Notes: a model not told the origin generated them from the letters alone. A stretch of 64,000 nucleotides of DNA from DATAUD01 sp036501665 (GCA_036501665.1 DASXZW010000061.1:62001-126000); one strand, 5' to 3'; counted from the stretch's first letter, positions 26,137 to 34,987 are shown. A program made the numbers and translations.

Positions 26137-27027
26137 TTAAGGCGCGACAACCCGCAAGACTTTCGGAAGAACGGAAAATGTCACAGGCAGGTCGCCCGCA
26201 TTTTCGCCATCGACCTGGAGCAAGGCGCGGCTGTCGCTCGCAAAGGTCATTTTCGGCGCGGACAAATGCACTGCCGGGCAGAACCGAAACAGATTTCCAG
26301 AAAAATATCCGAGCAAAAGTTCAACCACGCGTAGAACGGCCACTTTCTCAATCACGCAAACGTCCAACATGCCGTCCTCGAGGGAAGCTTTGGGAAATGC
26401 CGCAAAACTCCCGCCGTAGAATTTGCCGTTGCCGACCAATATCAATTCGCCTGAAACCCGCCTGCCAGCATCGACAGTAATATTCGGTTGCTTTTCGAGA
26501 AGCGCCTTAAATCCTGCCCAGACATAAGCCAGCGGCCCGATTTTTTTCTTCAACCCCCAGCTTACCAACTCAATCGCGCGCGAATCAATTCCTGCGCCTG
26601 CGAGTTGCAGGAAATAGCGCCGCTCCGGTTTCCCGTCGCGTTGAAATTCGGCGACTCCAAGATCAATGACTCTTTCCTTGGCGGCAGTAATGGCTTTCGC
26701 GACACCTTGGAGATTACGAGGCAAACCGAGTTCGCGCGCAAAAACGTTAATGGTCCCTAGCGGAAGAATGGCCAGTCGCGCTGAAGAGAAACCTCCGGGG
26801 ACATCGCCGATGCCGTTGACGACTTCATTGGCGGTTCCGTCTCCGCCTGCGGCAACTATCGTTGAAAAACCTTCGTGAACCGCTTGTGCCGCAAGGGCGC
26901 GAGCGCCGCCGGGACCGGTGGTTCGGCGCAAAGCGCTCCCCTGACAGAGCGCCTCAAGCTTCGAGCAAAAAGACTCCGCCTTATTCCCTCGGGCGGAGGG
27001 ATTAAAGATGATGCAGGTTTGCAGCAC
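26137..27027 (-). CDS. Diacylglycerol/lipid kinase family protein (YegS/DgkB type)
   Basis: The 296-residue product begins with GTG and the family start CIIFNPSARGNKAESF. The nucleotide-binding motif GGDGTANEVVNGIGDVPG lies at about 58-75 with LAILPLGTINVFARELGLPR after it; the C-terminal beta domain contains ELILVGNGKFYGGSFAAFPK. Members phosphorylate diacylglycerol, sphingoid bases or phosphatidylglycerol. Its place between pilM and the phosphatidylserine decarboxylase gene in a packed series supports a role in phospholipid turnover, recycling diacylglycerol to phosphatidic acid, which is inferred. Confidence 0.92.
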   Translation of the reverse strand: MLQTCIIFNPSARGNKAESFCSKLEALCQGSALRRTTGPGGARALAAQAVHEGFSTIVAAGGDGTANEVVNGIGDVPGGFSSARLAILPLGTINVFARELGLPRNLQGVAKAITAAKERVIDLGVAEFQRDGKPERRYFLQLAGAGIDSRAIELVSWGLKKKIGPLAYVWAGFKALLEKQPNITVDAGRRVSGELILVGNGKFYGGSFAAFPKASLEDGMLDVCVIEKVAVLRVVELLLGYFSGNLFRFCPAVHLSAPKMTFASDSRALLQVDGENAGDLPVTFSVLPKVLRVVAP

Positions 27028-27039
27028 CGCCGAAGCGGA

Positions 27040-28101
27040 TCACATCGCAGCCATTGCGGCGGATCCTATGGCGTTTGTCAAAACACTGGCAACCTGCTCA
27101 ACTTCGGTCATTTGTTGTGGCGCAAGAGATAAAGACATTCCTTCGGTAGGAAACCAGACCTTGCACGGGACTGCAAGTTCAGTCTGGAGAAGTTGCACCA
27201 GGAACTCAGATCGGGACGCGCCGCCGGAGATTAGAATCTTGCTGACTGTCTTCTCGCGTTGATGCTCGAAGAAATCAATTGAAGCGCGCAATTCGCGGCC
27301 AAGACCGGCAACCAGCGGTTGCAAGTGCGTTTCCACTTCCTGCGGCATGCCGACCTTGATTCCTTCAGCCTCGGCGTAAGTGATGTTCATCGCTTCGGCC
27401 AAACCAGCGGTAAGCCGGTCTCCGCCTAATTCAACGGAGCGGCTCAGGCAAAGTTCGCCCTCCGCAAGAATACTGATGCTGGAAGTCTTGAACCCGAGAT
27501 CGACAAGTGCGACGGTGTCCTTGGAAAACGATTCCGGCTGCGAAAATTCGAGGGCATTGGTCGGCCCAAGCAAAGTCAGCGTGATCTGACTGGGGGTCAA
27601 CCCGGCGGCTTTGGCAGATGTTTCAATGGTCTGGAGCAATTCGCGGCGCGAGCCGCCCACCCAGACTTTATATTTGGCAACGCCTGCTTTGGCAGGCTCT
27701 GTCAGGGCCTTGCCGCGGGGCGGAACAATGAAGCAGTCAAAAATATAATCCTTCAGGTCCTGTTGGAGGTAGTTCTTGGAATTGAACTTGAGCATCTGGC
27801 GCATCTCTGCTGCCGGCATCAGGGGAAATTCCGCGGTGCGCAATACGGAGTCGCCCGCGCCAATGGCGATGGTGACCTGTCGCGTCTTGGGCTGTATCGC
27901 GGACAGGATGGTCTTGAAATGCTCGGTGAGCAAACCGCCTGGAATGCCTTTGTCATAGACAGGCGCGTCCACAACGGTGAACCGGGAGAGGGTGAAACGC
28001 TCGTCGCGGCGGTCCAGCAGAACAGCCTTGGTGGTGCGGGTGCCCAGGTCGATGGCGAAAATCTGGTCGCGACGTTTGCCGTTATTCAAGAGATTTGTCA
28101 T
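27040..28101 (-). CDS. pilM: Type IV pilus assembly protein PilM
   Basis: The 353-residue product has the actin/FtsA-like fold of PilM: FAIDLGTRTTKAVLLDRRDE at the start, TVALVDLGFKTSSISILAEG at about 205 and KILISGGASRSEFLVQLLQT at about 297. PilM binds ATP and the cytoplasmic tail of PilN and connects the motor to the alignment complex. No pilN, pilO or pilQ lies beside it; instead it overlaps the secreted 192-aa gene by four bases (ATGA) and follows three pilin-like genes. This partial set suggests a type II secretion or type IV pilus variant whose other parts are encoded elsewhere. Confidence 0.9.
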   Translation of the reverse strand: MTNLLNNGKRRDQIFAIDLGTRTTKAVLLDRRDERFTLSRFTVVDAPVYDKGIPGGLLTEHFKTILSAIQPKTRQVTIAIGAGDSVLRTAEFPLMPAAEMRQMLKFNSKNYLQQDLKDYIFDCFIVPPRGKALTEPAKAGVAKYKVWVGGSRRELLQTIETSAKAAGLTPSQITLTLLGPTNALEFSQPESFSKDTVALVDLGFKTSSISILAEGELCLSRSVELGGDRLTAGLAEAMNITYAEAEGIKVGMPQEVETHLQPLVAGLGRELRASIDFFEHQREKTVSKILISGGASRSEFLVQLLQTELAVPCKVWFPTEGMSLSLAPQQMTEVEQVASVLTNAIGSAAMAAM

Positions 28102-28676
28102 GGGTTTGTCGTGGTATTTTTGTCAAGCAAGCGGAAGGAATTTACCGCCAGCATGAACTCGTTTTTCTGCTTGTCAAAATCAGCCATGTTGCACGAAAAC
28201 GTCAACTCAACGCTGCCCAGGGCATAGGAGACGTAAATATCACGCATCCGCAACATTAGGTTATTGCCCGCAGGCACAAAAAGATCGAACGAGACCGCCG
28301 GGCCGACGCCGGTTCCGGCCGGGGAGATTGACGCAAGAGTGGCGCCGGCACGGCTGGAGACTACTTGCTCTCCGAGTATTTCCTTCTTTGGAAGAACGCG
28401 CGCATAATTGGTGGAAAACCGCACTGCGATGGCGCATGCGCCGGATTCAGACGCAAAATTGATCGTTCGGGATTCGGGGTGGGATTGCGGACGATATCCC
28501 CGGGGAACGGAGATGCTAAAATTTTCGTTATCGACCGACAACAGCAAAACATCCGCCGAGCCGCCCTCGGCCATTGTTACCGTGGTAGCGGTTGCGGTAA
28601 ACTGGGCATTACAAACGGTCCCGCTGATTGCCAGGATTCCGAATATAATTGTGCATAGCTTGATGATTTTTCCCAT
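28098..28676 (-). CDS. Secreted hypothetical protein in pilus gene set, 192 aa
   Basis: The protein has a clear signal peptide (MGKIIKLCTIIFGILAISGT, cleavage near VCNAQ) and is predicted to be periplasmic. The mature part is beta-rich (GGSADVLLLSVDNENFSISV, TINFASESGACAIAVRFSTN, LRMRDIYVSYALGSVELTFS). No family is recognised. It starts three bases after the large PilX-like gene and overlaps pilM by four bases, so it is most likely a structural or assembly component of the same machine. The size and location resemble a minor pilotin- or PilP-like role, but no sequence motif supports that. Confidence 0.75.
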   Translation of the reverse strand: MGKIIKLCTIIFGILAISGTVCNAQFTATATTVTMAEGGSADVLLLSVDNENFSISVPRGYRPQSHPESRTINFASESGACAIAVRFSTNYARVLPKKEILGEQVVSSRAGATLASISPAGTGVGPAVSFDLFVPAGNNLMLRMRDIYVSYALGSVELTFSCNMADFDKQKNEFMLAVNSFRLLDKNTTTNP

Positions 28677-28679
28677 AGC

Positions 28680-30941
28680 TCAAAAACTGGATGCCGTTGC
28701 GCCCGGCGAAAGAGATGTCCACTGCGTGCGTTGCAGGTAAATGACCTTTGGCGTCAAAGGTGGAAGTTTTGACGGGTCTTGAAAGTTGGTGTCAAAAGTC
28801 CAATTTCGATTCGGAGGATTATAGATTGTTCCCGTTCCAGGCCACGCGGCATTGGCAATCTGGCTTGGGAACATTTCAACCATCGAGCCATTGTAGTAGA
28901 AGTTTATGCCGCTCCAGTTTTCCAGAAAACGCGGAAAGTTTTCCACGCCGCCGCTGTAATAAGCATGGTTGGAGGGCACATTGCCTGTTAAAAATGCCGC
29001 GTTCACAGTGTCAGTAGAAGCGTTCTTGAAATCGCTCGTGGTGTTATTGGCGGGGTTAAAACTTGGTGACAGGACTGTTATGGCATCCGCGTAGATTCCG
29101 CTGGGCAAAGTATAATTTATGTTGCTGGTGCCGGCAACGGAGGTGCCGCCGACATTGCTTTGAACATTCCAATTTCCAACGATGTAGGCGGGATCGGGCG
29201 TGGCGACGGAAAGCCCATTTGGAGGAAGCACGGCTCCATTGGTCAGAACCACCCCGGGCATCGCAAATTGCGTCCAATTGGTCGTATAGGTATAATTTGG
29301 AGTTAGACTGGTAATTCCGTTGTAGGTGTAGCCAGTAATTCCCGTGTAAATGTACCCGCTGATCATATCAAGGGTATAACCCGTTATAGCTGTGAAATGA
29401 TATTTGCCGCCCGAAAAGGTAACACTGCCAGTATAGGAGTGAGCGGCCGGGCTGGAATTGCTGACGGCGGTTGATGTATTGGTGACTACAGCAGGTGGAG
29501 TAAGGTAGGCCGTGGATGCTGGAAAATGGTTCCATCCTGATATCGTCGTCAAGGTCACATTTGTGGTGATCGAGGCCCCTGGAGGCGGAATGTAAGTTCC
29601 GGTTGTAGGAAAGGTTGAGCCGGTTGTAAGGAGGGTATTGGTCACAATCGAGCCAAGATAAGTGTTCACAGCGGGAGGGCTTGCTGTTGTTGTCAGCGCC
29701 GTGTTTGTCGTGTAGCTACTAATGGTGGAAACGACCACAGCATTGCTGAACGATCTTTGGTCAACGACGTACACCGAACTGATGTCCGCATAAGACGACC
29801 CGCGCAGGCTTGACAATGACGTCCGCAGTGATGAATTGGTGGCGCTCCACTGCCGCAGATTGCCAACATCGATATTCACCGGGTCCACCGTAATCGCGTT
29901 GCGGCCATCATAGAATGAGCCGTTGGTCGAAACAAACTTGGACCAATCGCCATTCGAAAGGACTGTCGCCCTTCCATCAACATCGACTCCACTTGTGACT
30001 GTGATTGAGTTGCCGTTGCTGATGGTGACAATCATGTCCACCTGGTTATAAAACCGGTTCGTGCCGGCGGCGCTGTTGGCGAGCTCGCCCGATGGTGGAA
30101 CCTGCAAAACGGACATCACGTTTTGAGAAATGTTCGAGGCCGTGCCGGAGGTATTCGTGCCAACAGGAAGGTTAAGCGGGTTGACATTGCTAATGTGGTT
30201 GGTCCCCGTGAAATTGACCGTGCCCCCGGATGAACGTGGCGATGGGTCAAGCGGGTTTTCCGACAGGTTGATGACGCCCGAGGCCGAAACATCGCCGAAA
30301 AACCCCAGAGTCACACCGGGATTGGGCATCAGGTACATATTGGTGTTGCCATGAACCAGGCCGGTGACATTCATGTTGGCGCCAGGATCGATTTCCATCG
30401 TGTCCTGGTAAAAGATCGCGAATTGAAAGATGGGTATCTGGCCGAAGTTGATTTTCTGGCCGACGGTACTTTCAATGCCATACATTGAATTCACGTTCTT
30501 CGCGTTTGCAATGATATTATAAGTCGCGCCGACCGATATCAGACCCTGATAGGGAGGGCCGAGGACATTTGTCGCGCTTGCGGCCATTTGCTGGATGATG
30601 AGATTGTTTGCAGTGGTGCCGCCGCTGAATTGAAAATTCGTCCAATAGGAGCTGTCGCTGCTTGTGGGAATAAGCGTCCTATAGTGGTTAATCTGGGAAA
30701 ACACGATGCCTTCCCCATAATCCTGATCGTCCTGTACCATCGCGCTGAGCGCCTTCTCTGTGGCGGCCTCGGCAGCGTAAGTCGTCGAAAAATACTCATT
30801 ATTTCGAGCAACGACCGTGGAGTTCTCATTACACCAGGACATGACGCCAGCCACCAATAGCAGCCCTGTGGCGGCCAATGTCATGGAGGCGATGAGTGCC
30901 CAACCTTTTTCGCGTGCCCTGTTTGAGGGTCTTAAGTTCAT
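28680..30941 (-). CDS. Large PilX-like pilus/secretion assembly protein
   Basis: The 753-residue protein starts with a basic segment and one helix (GWALIASMTLAATGLLLVAG) followed by NEYFSTTYAAEAATEKALSA, the arrangement seen in PilX and other minor pilin-like proteins that keep the N-terminal helix but lack a classical cleavage site. The rest is an extracytoplasmic, Thr/Ser/Asn-rich, low-charge domain. Residues of about 440-590 contain degenerate short repeats around Tyr and Gly (YTGITGYTYNGITSL and ITGYTLDMISGYIYTG). It overlaps the PilW-like gene by four bases and is far longer than normal PilX (about 150-200 residues), so it may be a tip adhesin or fibre component. Function is inferred from position and N-terminus only. 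Confidence 0.75.
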   Translation of the reverse strand: MNLRPSNRAREKGWALIASMTLAATGLLLVAGVMSWCNENSTVVARNNEYFSTTYAAEAATEKALSAMVQDDQDYGEGIVFSQINHYRTLIPTSSDSSYWTNFQFSGGTTANNLIIQQMAASATNVLGPPYQGLISVGATYNIIANAKNVNSMYGIESTVGQKINFGQIPIFQFAIFYQDTMEIDPGANMNVTGLVHGNTNMYLMPNPGVTLGFFGDVSASGVINLSENPLDPSPRSSGGTVNFTGTNHISNVNPLNLPVGTNTSGTASNISQNVMSVLQVPPSGELANSAAGTNRFYNQVDMIVTISNGNSITVTSGVDVDGRATVLSNGDWSKFVSTNGSFYDGRNAITVDPVNIDVGNLRQWSATNSSLRTSLSSLRGSSYADISSVYVVDQRSFSNAVVVSTISSYTTNTALTTTASPPAVNTYLGSIVTNTLLTTGSTFPTTGTYIPPPGASITTNVTLTTISGWNHFPASTAYLTPPAVVTNTSTAVSNSSPAAHSYTGSVTFSGGKYHFTAITGYTLDMISGYIYTGITGYTYNGITSLTPNYTYTTNWTQFAMPGVVLTNGAVLPPNGLSVATPDPAYIVGNWNVQSNVGGTSVAGTSNINYTLPSGIYADAITVLSPSFNPANNTTSDFKNASTDTVNAAFLTGNVPSNHAYYSGGVENFPRFLENWSGINFYYNGSMVEMFPSQIANAAWPGTGTIYNPPNRNWTFDTNFQDPSKLPPLTPKVIYLQRTQWTSLSPGATASSF

Positions 30942-31594
30942 GGTCTATTTCTTGATGCGACTGTCGTAACGATTTGGTAAAAATCCACAGGGCTGCCGGG
31001 AGTGATCAAAACTTCCGGATTCTGTAATTTGGTAAACGAGAGGTAAACCTGGATGATTGGCGTTGCCGTCTGGGTTGTCAGGACGTTCCCCAGGTAATCG
31101 ACTTCCGTGAAAATATTATTGTCGTTCGTAATTGGGTTCGCCGAGACCAGTTTAAAATCTCCGTAATTGGTGCCGGTATAGTTTGTTCGGATGAGGTTAT
31201 TGCTGGTAGTATCGTAGTAGTAAAGGATCCATGGAATATTCGGACCCGTGTTGGTCGTGCCGACATAGATCGCGAGGGCATTTCCCACTTGAGCCACACC
31301 AGACGCGGTTCTGCTAAAATTAGAAAGGTTTGGGGTCAAGCCTGTAGGAATGTTGCCCACATAGTTTGAAGCGCCAGTGCGGATATCGCTCATCAACGTT
31401 CCGAGCGCGCGCGCCGAATCGTCGCTGGCGCTAAGCCAGATTTGCTGTCGGACGGACATGGAGAGTCCGAAGAGGTTGCACATGACAATGCAGCCAATCA
31501 GAACCACGCCCAACCCCATCGCAACAGTCGTCTCCATTAACGTGAAACCGCTGCGCTGGTCGATGAGCGCGGATTTGGAAATGGTCAACTTCAT
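30938..31594 (-). CDS. PilW-like prepilin with type IV N-terminal methylation site
   Basis: From the ATG at 31594 the product has 218 residues and a type IV prepilin signature: basic leader, then RSGFTLMETTVAMGLGVVLI, with cleavage expected after Gly and Glu at position five of the mature protein. The remaining domain (YVGNIPTGLTPNLSNFSRTA, PIIQVYLSFTKLQNPEVLIT) resembles minor pilin PilW/GspJ types. The ATG overlaps the TGA of the preceding prepilin gene and its own TGA overlaps the next ATG, so the three genes are translationally coupled. A prepilin peptidase is not encoded nearby. Confidence 0.88.
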   Translation of the reverse strand: MKLTISKSALIDQRSGFTLMETTVAMGLGVVLIGCIVMCNLFGLSMSVRQQIWLSASDDSARALGTLMSDIRTGASNYVGNIPTGLTPNLSNFSRTASGVAQVGNALAIYVGTTNTGPNIPWILYYYDTTSNNLIRTNYTGTNYGDFKLVSANPITNDNNIFTEVDYLGNVLTTQTATPIIQVYLSFTKLQNPEVLITPGSPVDFYQIVTTVASRNRP

Positions 31595-32061
31595 AGGTCC
31601 GGCCCTCGAATCACTCCCATTGAGTTGGTAAATGTTCCCATCCCCATGAAATTCCAGACACAATCAACACGAATCATGACGTAAGGGGGGTTGGTGGAAA
31701 TTTGTGTGACGGTTGTGAAGTTCGTCGCGTAAACGAGATTTGTCCCATTACTGGGCATTCCGAGCGCGTTGGTTTGGACAGTTGTCAGGGTGCGGCTGAA
31801 GATATTTGTCACGGTCATTCCCGAAATAACCCATTGGGAAGCGACGACTTTCTCCATTTGTTTCATCGCCGTGGCGCTTGCGGCAAGGGAATAAGAGGCA
31901 AATTGTGCCCGGCGCGAGGCCATGGTGTACCCTTGGAACATCCCGGCCATCACGAGGCCAGAAATCGCCAATGCCACCGCCACCTCAATGAGGGTGAAGG
32001 CGGAACGATCATCTGTCCTTGGCGCGGGCCGTCCCGACTGCCTGGCTGCACAAAGTTTCAT
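31591..32061 (-). CDS. PilV-like prepilin
   Basis: The product (156 residues from the ATG at 32061; a TTG at 32103 would add 14) has a type IV prepilin leader and helix: DRSAFTLIEVAVALAISGLV, with cleavage expected before FTLIE. The position before the F is Ala instead of the usual Gly, which is tolerated in some minor pilins. The C-terminal region has GTNLVYATNFTTVTQIST and IRVDCVWNFMGMGTFTNS. The gene order PilV-like, PilW-like, PilX-like matches that of minor pilin operons that prime pilus assembly. It follows the PduO-type gene by 55 bases. Confidence 0.87.
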   Translation of the reverse strand: MKLCAARQSGRPAPRTDDRSAFTLIEVAVALAISGLVMAGMFQGYTMASRRAQFASYSLAASATAMKQMEKVVASQWVISGMTVTNIFSRTLTTVQTNALGMPSNGTNLVYATNFTTVTQISTNPPYVMIRVDCVWNFMGMGTFTNSMGVIRGPDL

Positions 32062-32116
32062 CGCTTTTCTCAGAAGTCCAATTGGACAATTAGAGGAAAG
32101 CAATTAGCGGGCCATC

Positions 32117-32659
32117 TCAATTCGGCGGCTGGAAAGGCTTTTCGGCACGTCTCGCCATAAGCCACAAAGCGTCCGACAATCGGTTGAGCCAGACGATGAC
32201 TTCACTGTTAGTCATCTGACCCGCTTCGCGCAACGCGCAAACCCGGCGTTCGGCCCGCCGACACGTGACACGGGCAACATCCAGCGCCGCTGCGGCAGAA
32301 TTTGCCCCTGGCGTCGCCCAATCCTTGTAAAAGTTGTCCTGCGCTTCGATTTCTTTGACAATCGCATCAAGGAAAACGGTCATTTCGGGTGTGACCATCG
32401 AAAAACCATCTTTGGCGTAACGGGCCATGTCTTCCTGCGCCGTTGCCAGTTCGCCCATGAGTATTACCAGGGCTTTCTGAATCGCCACCAACCGCTCCCC
32501 TAACGCGGTTCCAAGAAGCAATGATCGCGCCGAACCCAGCGCCGCGTTCAGTTCATCGACAGCGCCATAAGCCTCGACACGCGGATGGCATTTGGAAACG
32601 CGGCGGTTGTACATCAGTCCCGTTGTCCCGTCGTCTCCGGTTTTCGTTGCAATTGACAT
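32117..32659 (-). CDS. PduO-type ATP:cob(I)alamin adenosyltransferase
   Basis: The 180-residue product transfers the adenosyl group of ATP to cob(I)alamin, giving coenzyme B12. The N-terminal ATP site TKTGDDGTTGLMYNRRVSK and VEAYGAVDELNAALGSAR are typical, as are the C-terminal RVTCRRAERRVCALREAGQ and IVWLNRLSDALWLMARRAE. Cobalamin enzymes are not seen in the window. The ATG at 32659 lies only 35 bases from the ATG of the divergent LapA-like gene, so their promoters must overlap the opposite genes or each other. The prepilin genes follow on the same strand but a functional connection is not expected. Confidence 0.95.
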   Translation of the reverse strand: MSIATKTGDDGTTGLMYNRRVSKCHPRVEAYGAVDELNAALGSARSLLLGTALGERLVAIQKALVILMGELATAQEDMARYAKDGFSMVTPEMTVFLDAIVKEIEAQDNFYKDWATPGANSAAAALDVARVTCRRAERRVCALREAGQMTNSEVIVWLNRLSDALWLMARRAEKPFQPPN

Positions 32660-32694
32660 TTGAATTGGCCCGTTTATTGTCTGCCATTAGCGCT

Positions 32695-32958
32695 ATGAAT
32701 TTCAAATTGATTTTCAAATCATTGGTAATCCTCGCGGTGCTGGCGTTGCTCGTGATTATGGGAATGAACAATCGCGAGACCGTGCATCTGCGCATGCCGC
32801 CCATCCTGCCGGGCACCCAGACTCAACCGGCGGCGTTGATGTATTTTGCCTTTTTTGCGCTCGGTTTTCTGGCCGGGGCAATTCTCATGGCTGGCGGAGG
32901 CGGAAGCAAGAAAAGCGGCAGCAGCGCCCCTTCCAAGCCCTCAAAGTCGTCGTCTTAG
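32695..32958 (+). CDS. LapA-domain-like small membrane protein, 87 aa
   Basis: From the ATG at 32695 the product has two helices (FKLIFKSLVILAVLALLVIM and LMYFAFFALGFLAGAILMAG) separated by MNNRETVHLRMPPILPGTQ, the hairpin pattern of LapA/YciS-type proteins (DUF1049). The C-terminal tail is Gly/Lys/Ser-rich (SKKSGSSAPSKPSKSSS). In E. coli LapA takes part in control of lipopolysaccharide synthesis with LapB; LapB is not encoded here. The longer open frame from 32521 overlaps the adenosyltransferase gene and was rejected. Confidence 0.82.
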   Translation: MNFKLIFKSLVILAVLALLVIMGMNNRETVHLRMPPILPGTQTQPAALMYFAFFALGFLAGAILMAGGGGSKKSGSSAPSKPSKSSS

Positions 32959-32977
32959 GCATAAGTGCGGAAAAAAT

Positions 32978-33122
32978 GGTAGCGCGACCGTCTCGGTCGC
33001 CCCAGTCGGCGTCGCGCCGACTGGTCCCCGCATAAATCCGTTCGCCAATTTGCGAACCATTCTGAAACCCTAATGCCTTCGGCGGGACGCCGAAGGCGGC
33101 GGTCGAGACGACCGCGCTCCCC
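32978..33122. repeat. Composite GC-rich palindromic repeat, GGTAGCGCG type
   Basis: The element begins GGTAGCGCGACCG and ends CGACCGCGCTCC, giving an outer stem. Inside are hairpins CGACCGTCTCGGTCG, CAGTCGGCGTCGCGCCGACTG and CCTTCGGCGGGACGCCGAAGG. It lies between the convergent LapA-like and mazG genes. A related element is at 37592-37735. Confidence 0.75.
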
Positions 33123-33143
33123 GAAGGGTATGTATGGCGACCG

Positions 33144-33803
33144 TTAACCTTTCGCTTCTCTTCGCCGCCATTTGCGTTCGTTTTTTGCAGTCTCGCGTCG
33201 AAGCAATTCCTCAGCCGACCATCCGCAAGCTTGCGCCTCTTTTGCCAAGTCGAATAATTGCCGGGCGATTGCGCTTTTTTCAGATTTTGATTTCTTGACG
33301 GCAACAGACGGAAGCAGCTCGGCCTTGCGAGCTTTCTTGATCAATTTCTCCGCCCTCATCAAAGCTGGCAGATGTTTGGGAATTCCATCCAGCGCGGAAG
33401 GCCGCGCATGGCGGGTTCCCTGTTTTTCGGCCTTTTTGATTTTCTCCCAATTGGCCCAGACCTCGGCGATATCCTTCACTTTGGTTTCGCCAAAAACGTG
33501 CGGATGCCGGCGCACCAGTTTGTCAGCAATTGTCCGCGTCACCTGCTCAAAATCAAATGCCCCGCGCTCTCGTCCAAGCTGGCTGTGAAATACAACCTGC
33601 CAAAGCAGGTCGCCCAACTCCTCGACCAGTTCCTGATCGTCGCGCGATTCTATCGCGTCGAGCATTTCGTAAACCTCTTCGACCGCGTGGAACCGAATGC
33701 TCATGTGGTCCTGCTCCCGATCCCAAGGACAGCCTTCTGGCGAACGCAATTTCTCCGTGACGGCAAGAAGGTCCGCGATGGCAGAACTTTTTTTCTTCTT
33801 CAC
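33144..33803 (-). CDS. mazG: Nucleoside triphosphate pyrophosphohydrolase MazG
   Basis: The 219-residue product starts with GTG and hydrolyses nucleoside triphosphates to monophosphates and pyrophosphate. The MazG fold motifs are clear: LRSPEGCPWDREQDHMSIRF, HAVEEVYEMLDAIESRDDQE and ELGDLLWQVVFHSQLGRE, with the EExxE and ExxD metal ligands, then DKLVRRHPHVFGE. It is somewhat shorter than E. coli MazG (263) because the second MazG repeat is reduced to a Lys/Arg-rich C-terminus. Its GTG overlaps the proB stop (GTGA), showing translational coupling with glutamate kinase. Confidence 0.94.
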   Translation of the reverse strand: MKKKKSSAIADLLAVTEKLRSPEGCPWDREQDHMSIRFHAVEEVYEMLDAIESRDDQELVEELGDLLWQVVFHSQLGRERGAFDFEQVTRTIADKLVRRHPHVFGETKVKDIAEVWANWEKIKKAEKQGTRHARPSALDGIPKHLPALMRAEKLIKKARKAELLPSVAVKKSKSEKSAIARQLFDLAKEAQACGWSAEELLRRETAKNERKWRRREAKG

Positions 33804-34900
33804 AATATGACCAGATTATCGCGGTGAATCAGCACTTCCTTCGCCTGCTTTGACTTGACAGCAGCGGAATCGAAATCGCAAATGCCGCGCGCGAACTCAG
33901 TTCCGTTGAGATCGCAAATGCGCACGACGTCTCCCGCGGCAAAATCTCCCTCGCATCGCGACACGCCTGGCGCAAGGAGACTTTTGCCGTTTTCGCGCAG
34001 CGCTTTTTTCGCGCCGTCATCGACAAACAGGGCGCCCTTGGAATGATGAAAAAACGCGATCCAGCGTTTTCGTCCGGGCAAGAGCACAGGCTGAGCGACG
34101 AAAAGCGTCCCTTCCTCCGACCCATTCAAAATATTCGCCAGCGCCGATTTTTTCCTGCCAGAAGCGATGACCAGCGGGATGCCCGCGCGAATAACCATCT
34201 TGGCCGCTTGAATTTTGGAAGACATTCCGCCCACAGCCGTCGGGCTGTCGGTTCCGCGAGCCATTCCTTCGATGGTGGCATCGAGGTTCTCGATCAAAGG
34301 AAGAATTTTCGCGGAAGGCTTACCGTAGTTCTCAATGAACCCATCGACTGTTGTCAAGATGACCAACGCGTCGGCGGGGAGGAGGCAGGCCACGAGCGCG
34401 GAAAGTTTGTCGTTGTCGCCAAATTTTATTTCCGTGAACGAAACCGCGTCGTTTTCATTGATGATCGGGACGACGCCGTTGCGCAAGAGCGTGACGAGCG
34501 TGTTGCGCGCGTTGAGATGGCGGTCGTGATCTTCAAGATCGTTATGCGTCAGGAGGACTTGCCCAACGGACAATCCCGCCGCGCCGAAAAGTTTTTCATA
34601 AATGGCCATCAATCGCGGCTGCCCGACTGCGGCGCAAGCCTGCAAGTCCGCGAGGTCAGACGGTCTTTTGTCATGCCCTAACACACCCATCCCCGCGCCG
34701 ACCGCGCCGGAGGTGACAAGCACAACTTGCTTCCCTTCTTTCCGCACAGCGGCGATCTGCGCGACCAATTGGCCGAGTTGCTCGAGGTCCGGCTGTTTGC
34801 GGCTGTCTGTCAATACACCGGTGCCAAACTTGACGACGATCCGGCTGACATTTTTTAAAGATTCGCGGGACATGGGAGGTTCGTTGCTCATCCGTGTCAT
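33800..34900 (-). CDS. proB: Glutamate 5-kinase
   Basis: The 366-residue product phosphorylates glutamate, the first step of proline synthesis. It has an amino-acid-kinase domain (VSRIVVKFGTGVLTDSRKQP, VTSGAVGAGMGVLG, INENDAVSFTEIKFGDNDKL, GGMSSKIQAAKMVIRAGIPL) and a C-terminal PUA domain (about 285-360, LLAPGVSRCEGDFAAGDVVR). ATG codons at 34900, 34891 and 34873 are all possible starts; the third matches the usual family start best. The proA partner is not adjacent. mazG follows with a four-base overlap. Confidence 0.95.
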   Translation of the reverse strand: MTRMSNEPPMSRESLKNVSRIVVKFGTGVLTDSRKQPDLEQLGQLVAQIAAVRKEGKQVVLVTSGAVGAGMGVLGHDKRPSDLADLQACAAVGQPRLMAIYEKLFGAAGLSVGQVLLTHNDLEDHDRHLNARNTLVTLLRNGVVPIINENDAVSFTEIKFGDNDKLSALVACLLPADALVILTTVDGFIENYGKPSAKILPLIENLDATIEGMARGTDSPTAVGGMSSKIQAAKMVIRAGIPLVIASGRKKSALANILNGSEEGTLFVAQPVLLPGRKRWIAFFHHSKGALFVDDGAKKALRENGKSLLAPGVSRCEGDFAAGDVVRICDLNGTEFARGICDFDSAAVKSKQAKEVLIHRDNLVIL

Positions 34901-34962
34901 CCGCGCAATCCTTGGTTATTCCGGCCCGCAAGCCGCTGAAATTTCATAACAACGGAGTGAAC

Positions 34963-34987
34963 CACGGATGTCACGGATGTCACGGAT
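34963..34987. repeat. Short tandem repeat CACGGATGT
   Basis: Two full copies of CACGGATGT and a partial CACGGAT lie head to tail in the 125-base gap between preA-like and proB genes. The type is common in intergenic DNA of this bacterial group; no function is apparent. Confidence 0.7.

Noticed and set aside
34963..34987. A CRISPR-like repeat array
   Set aside because: The units are nine bases, contiguous and without spacers.
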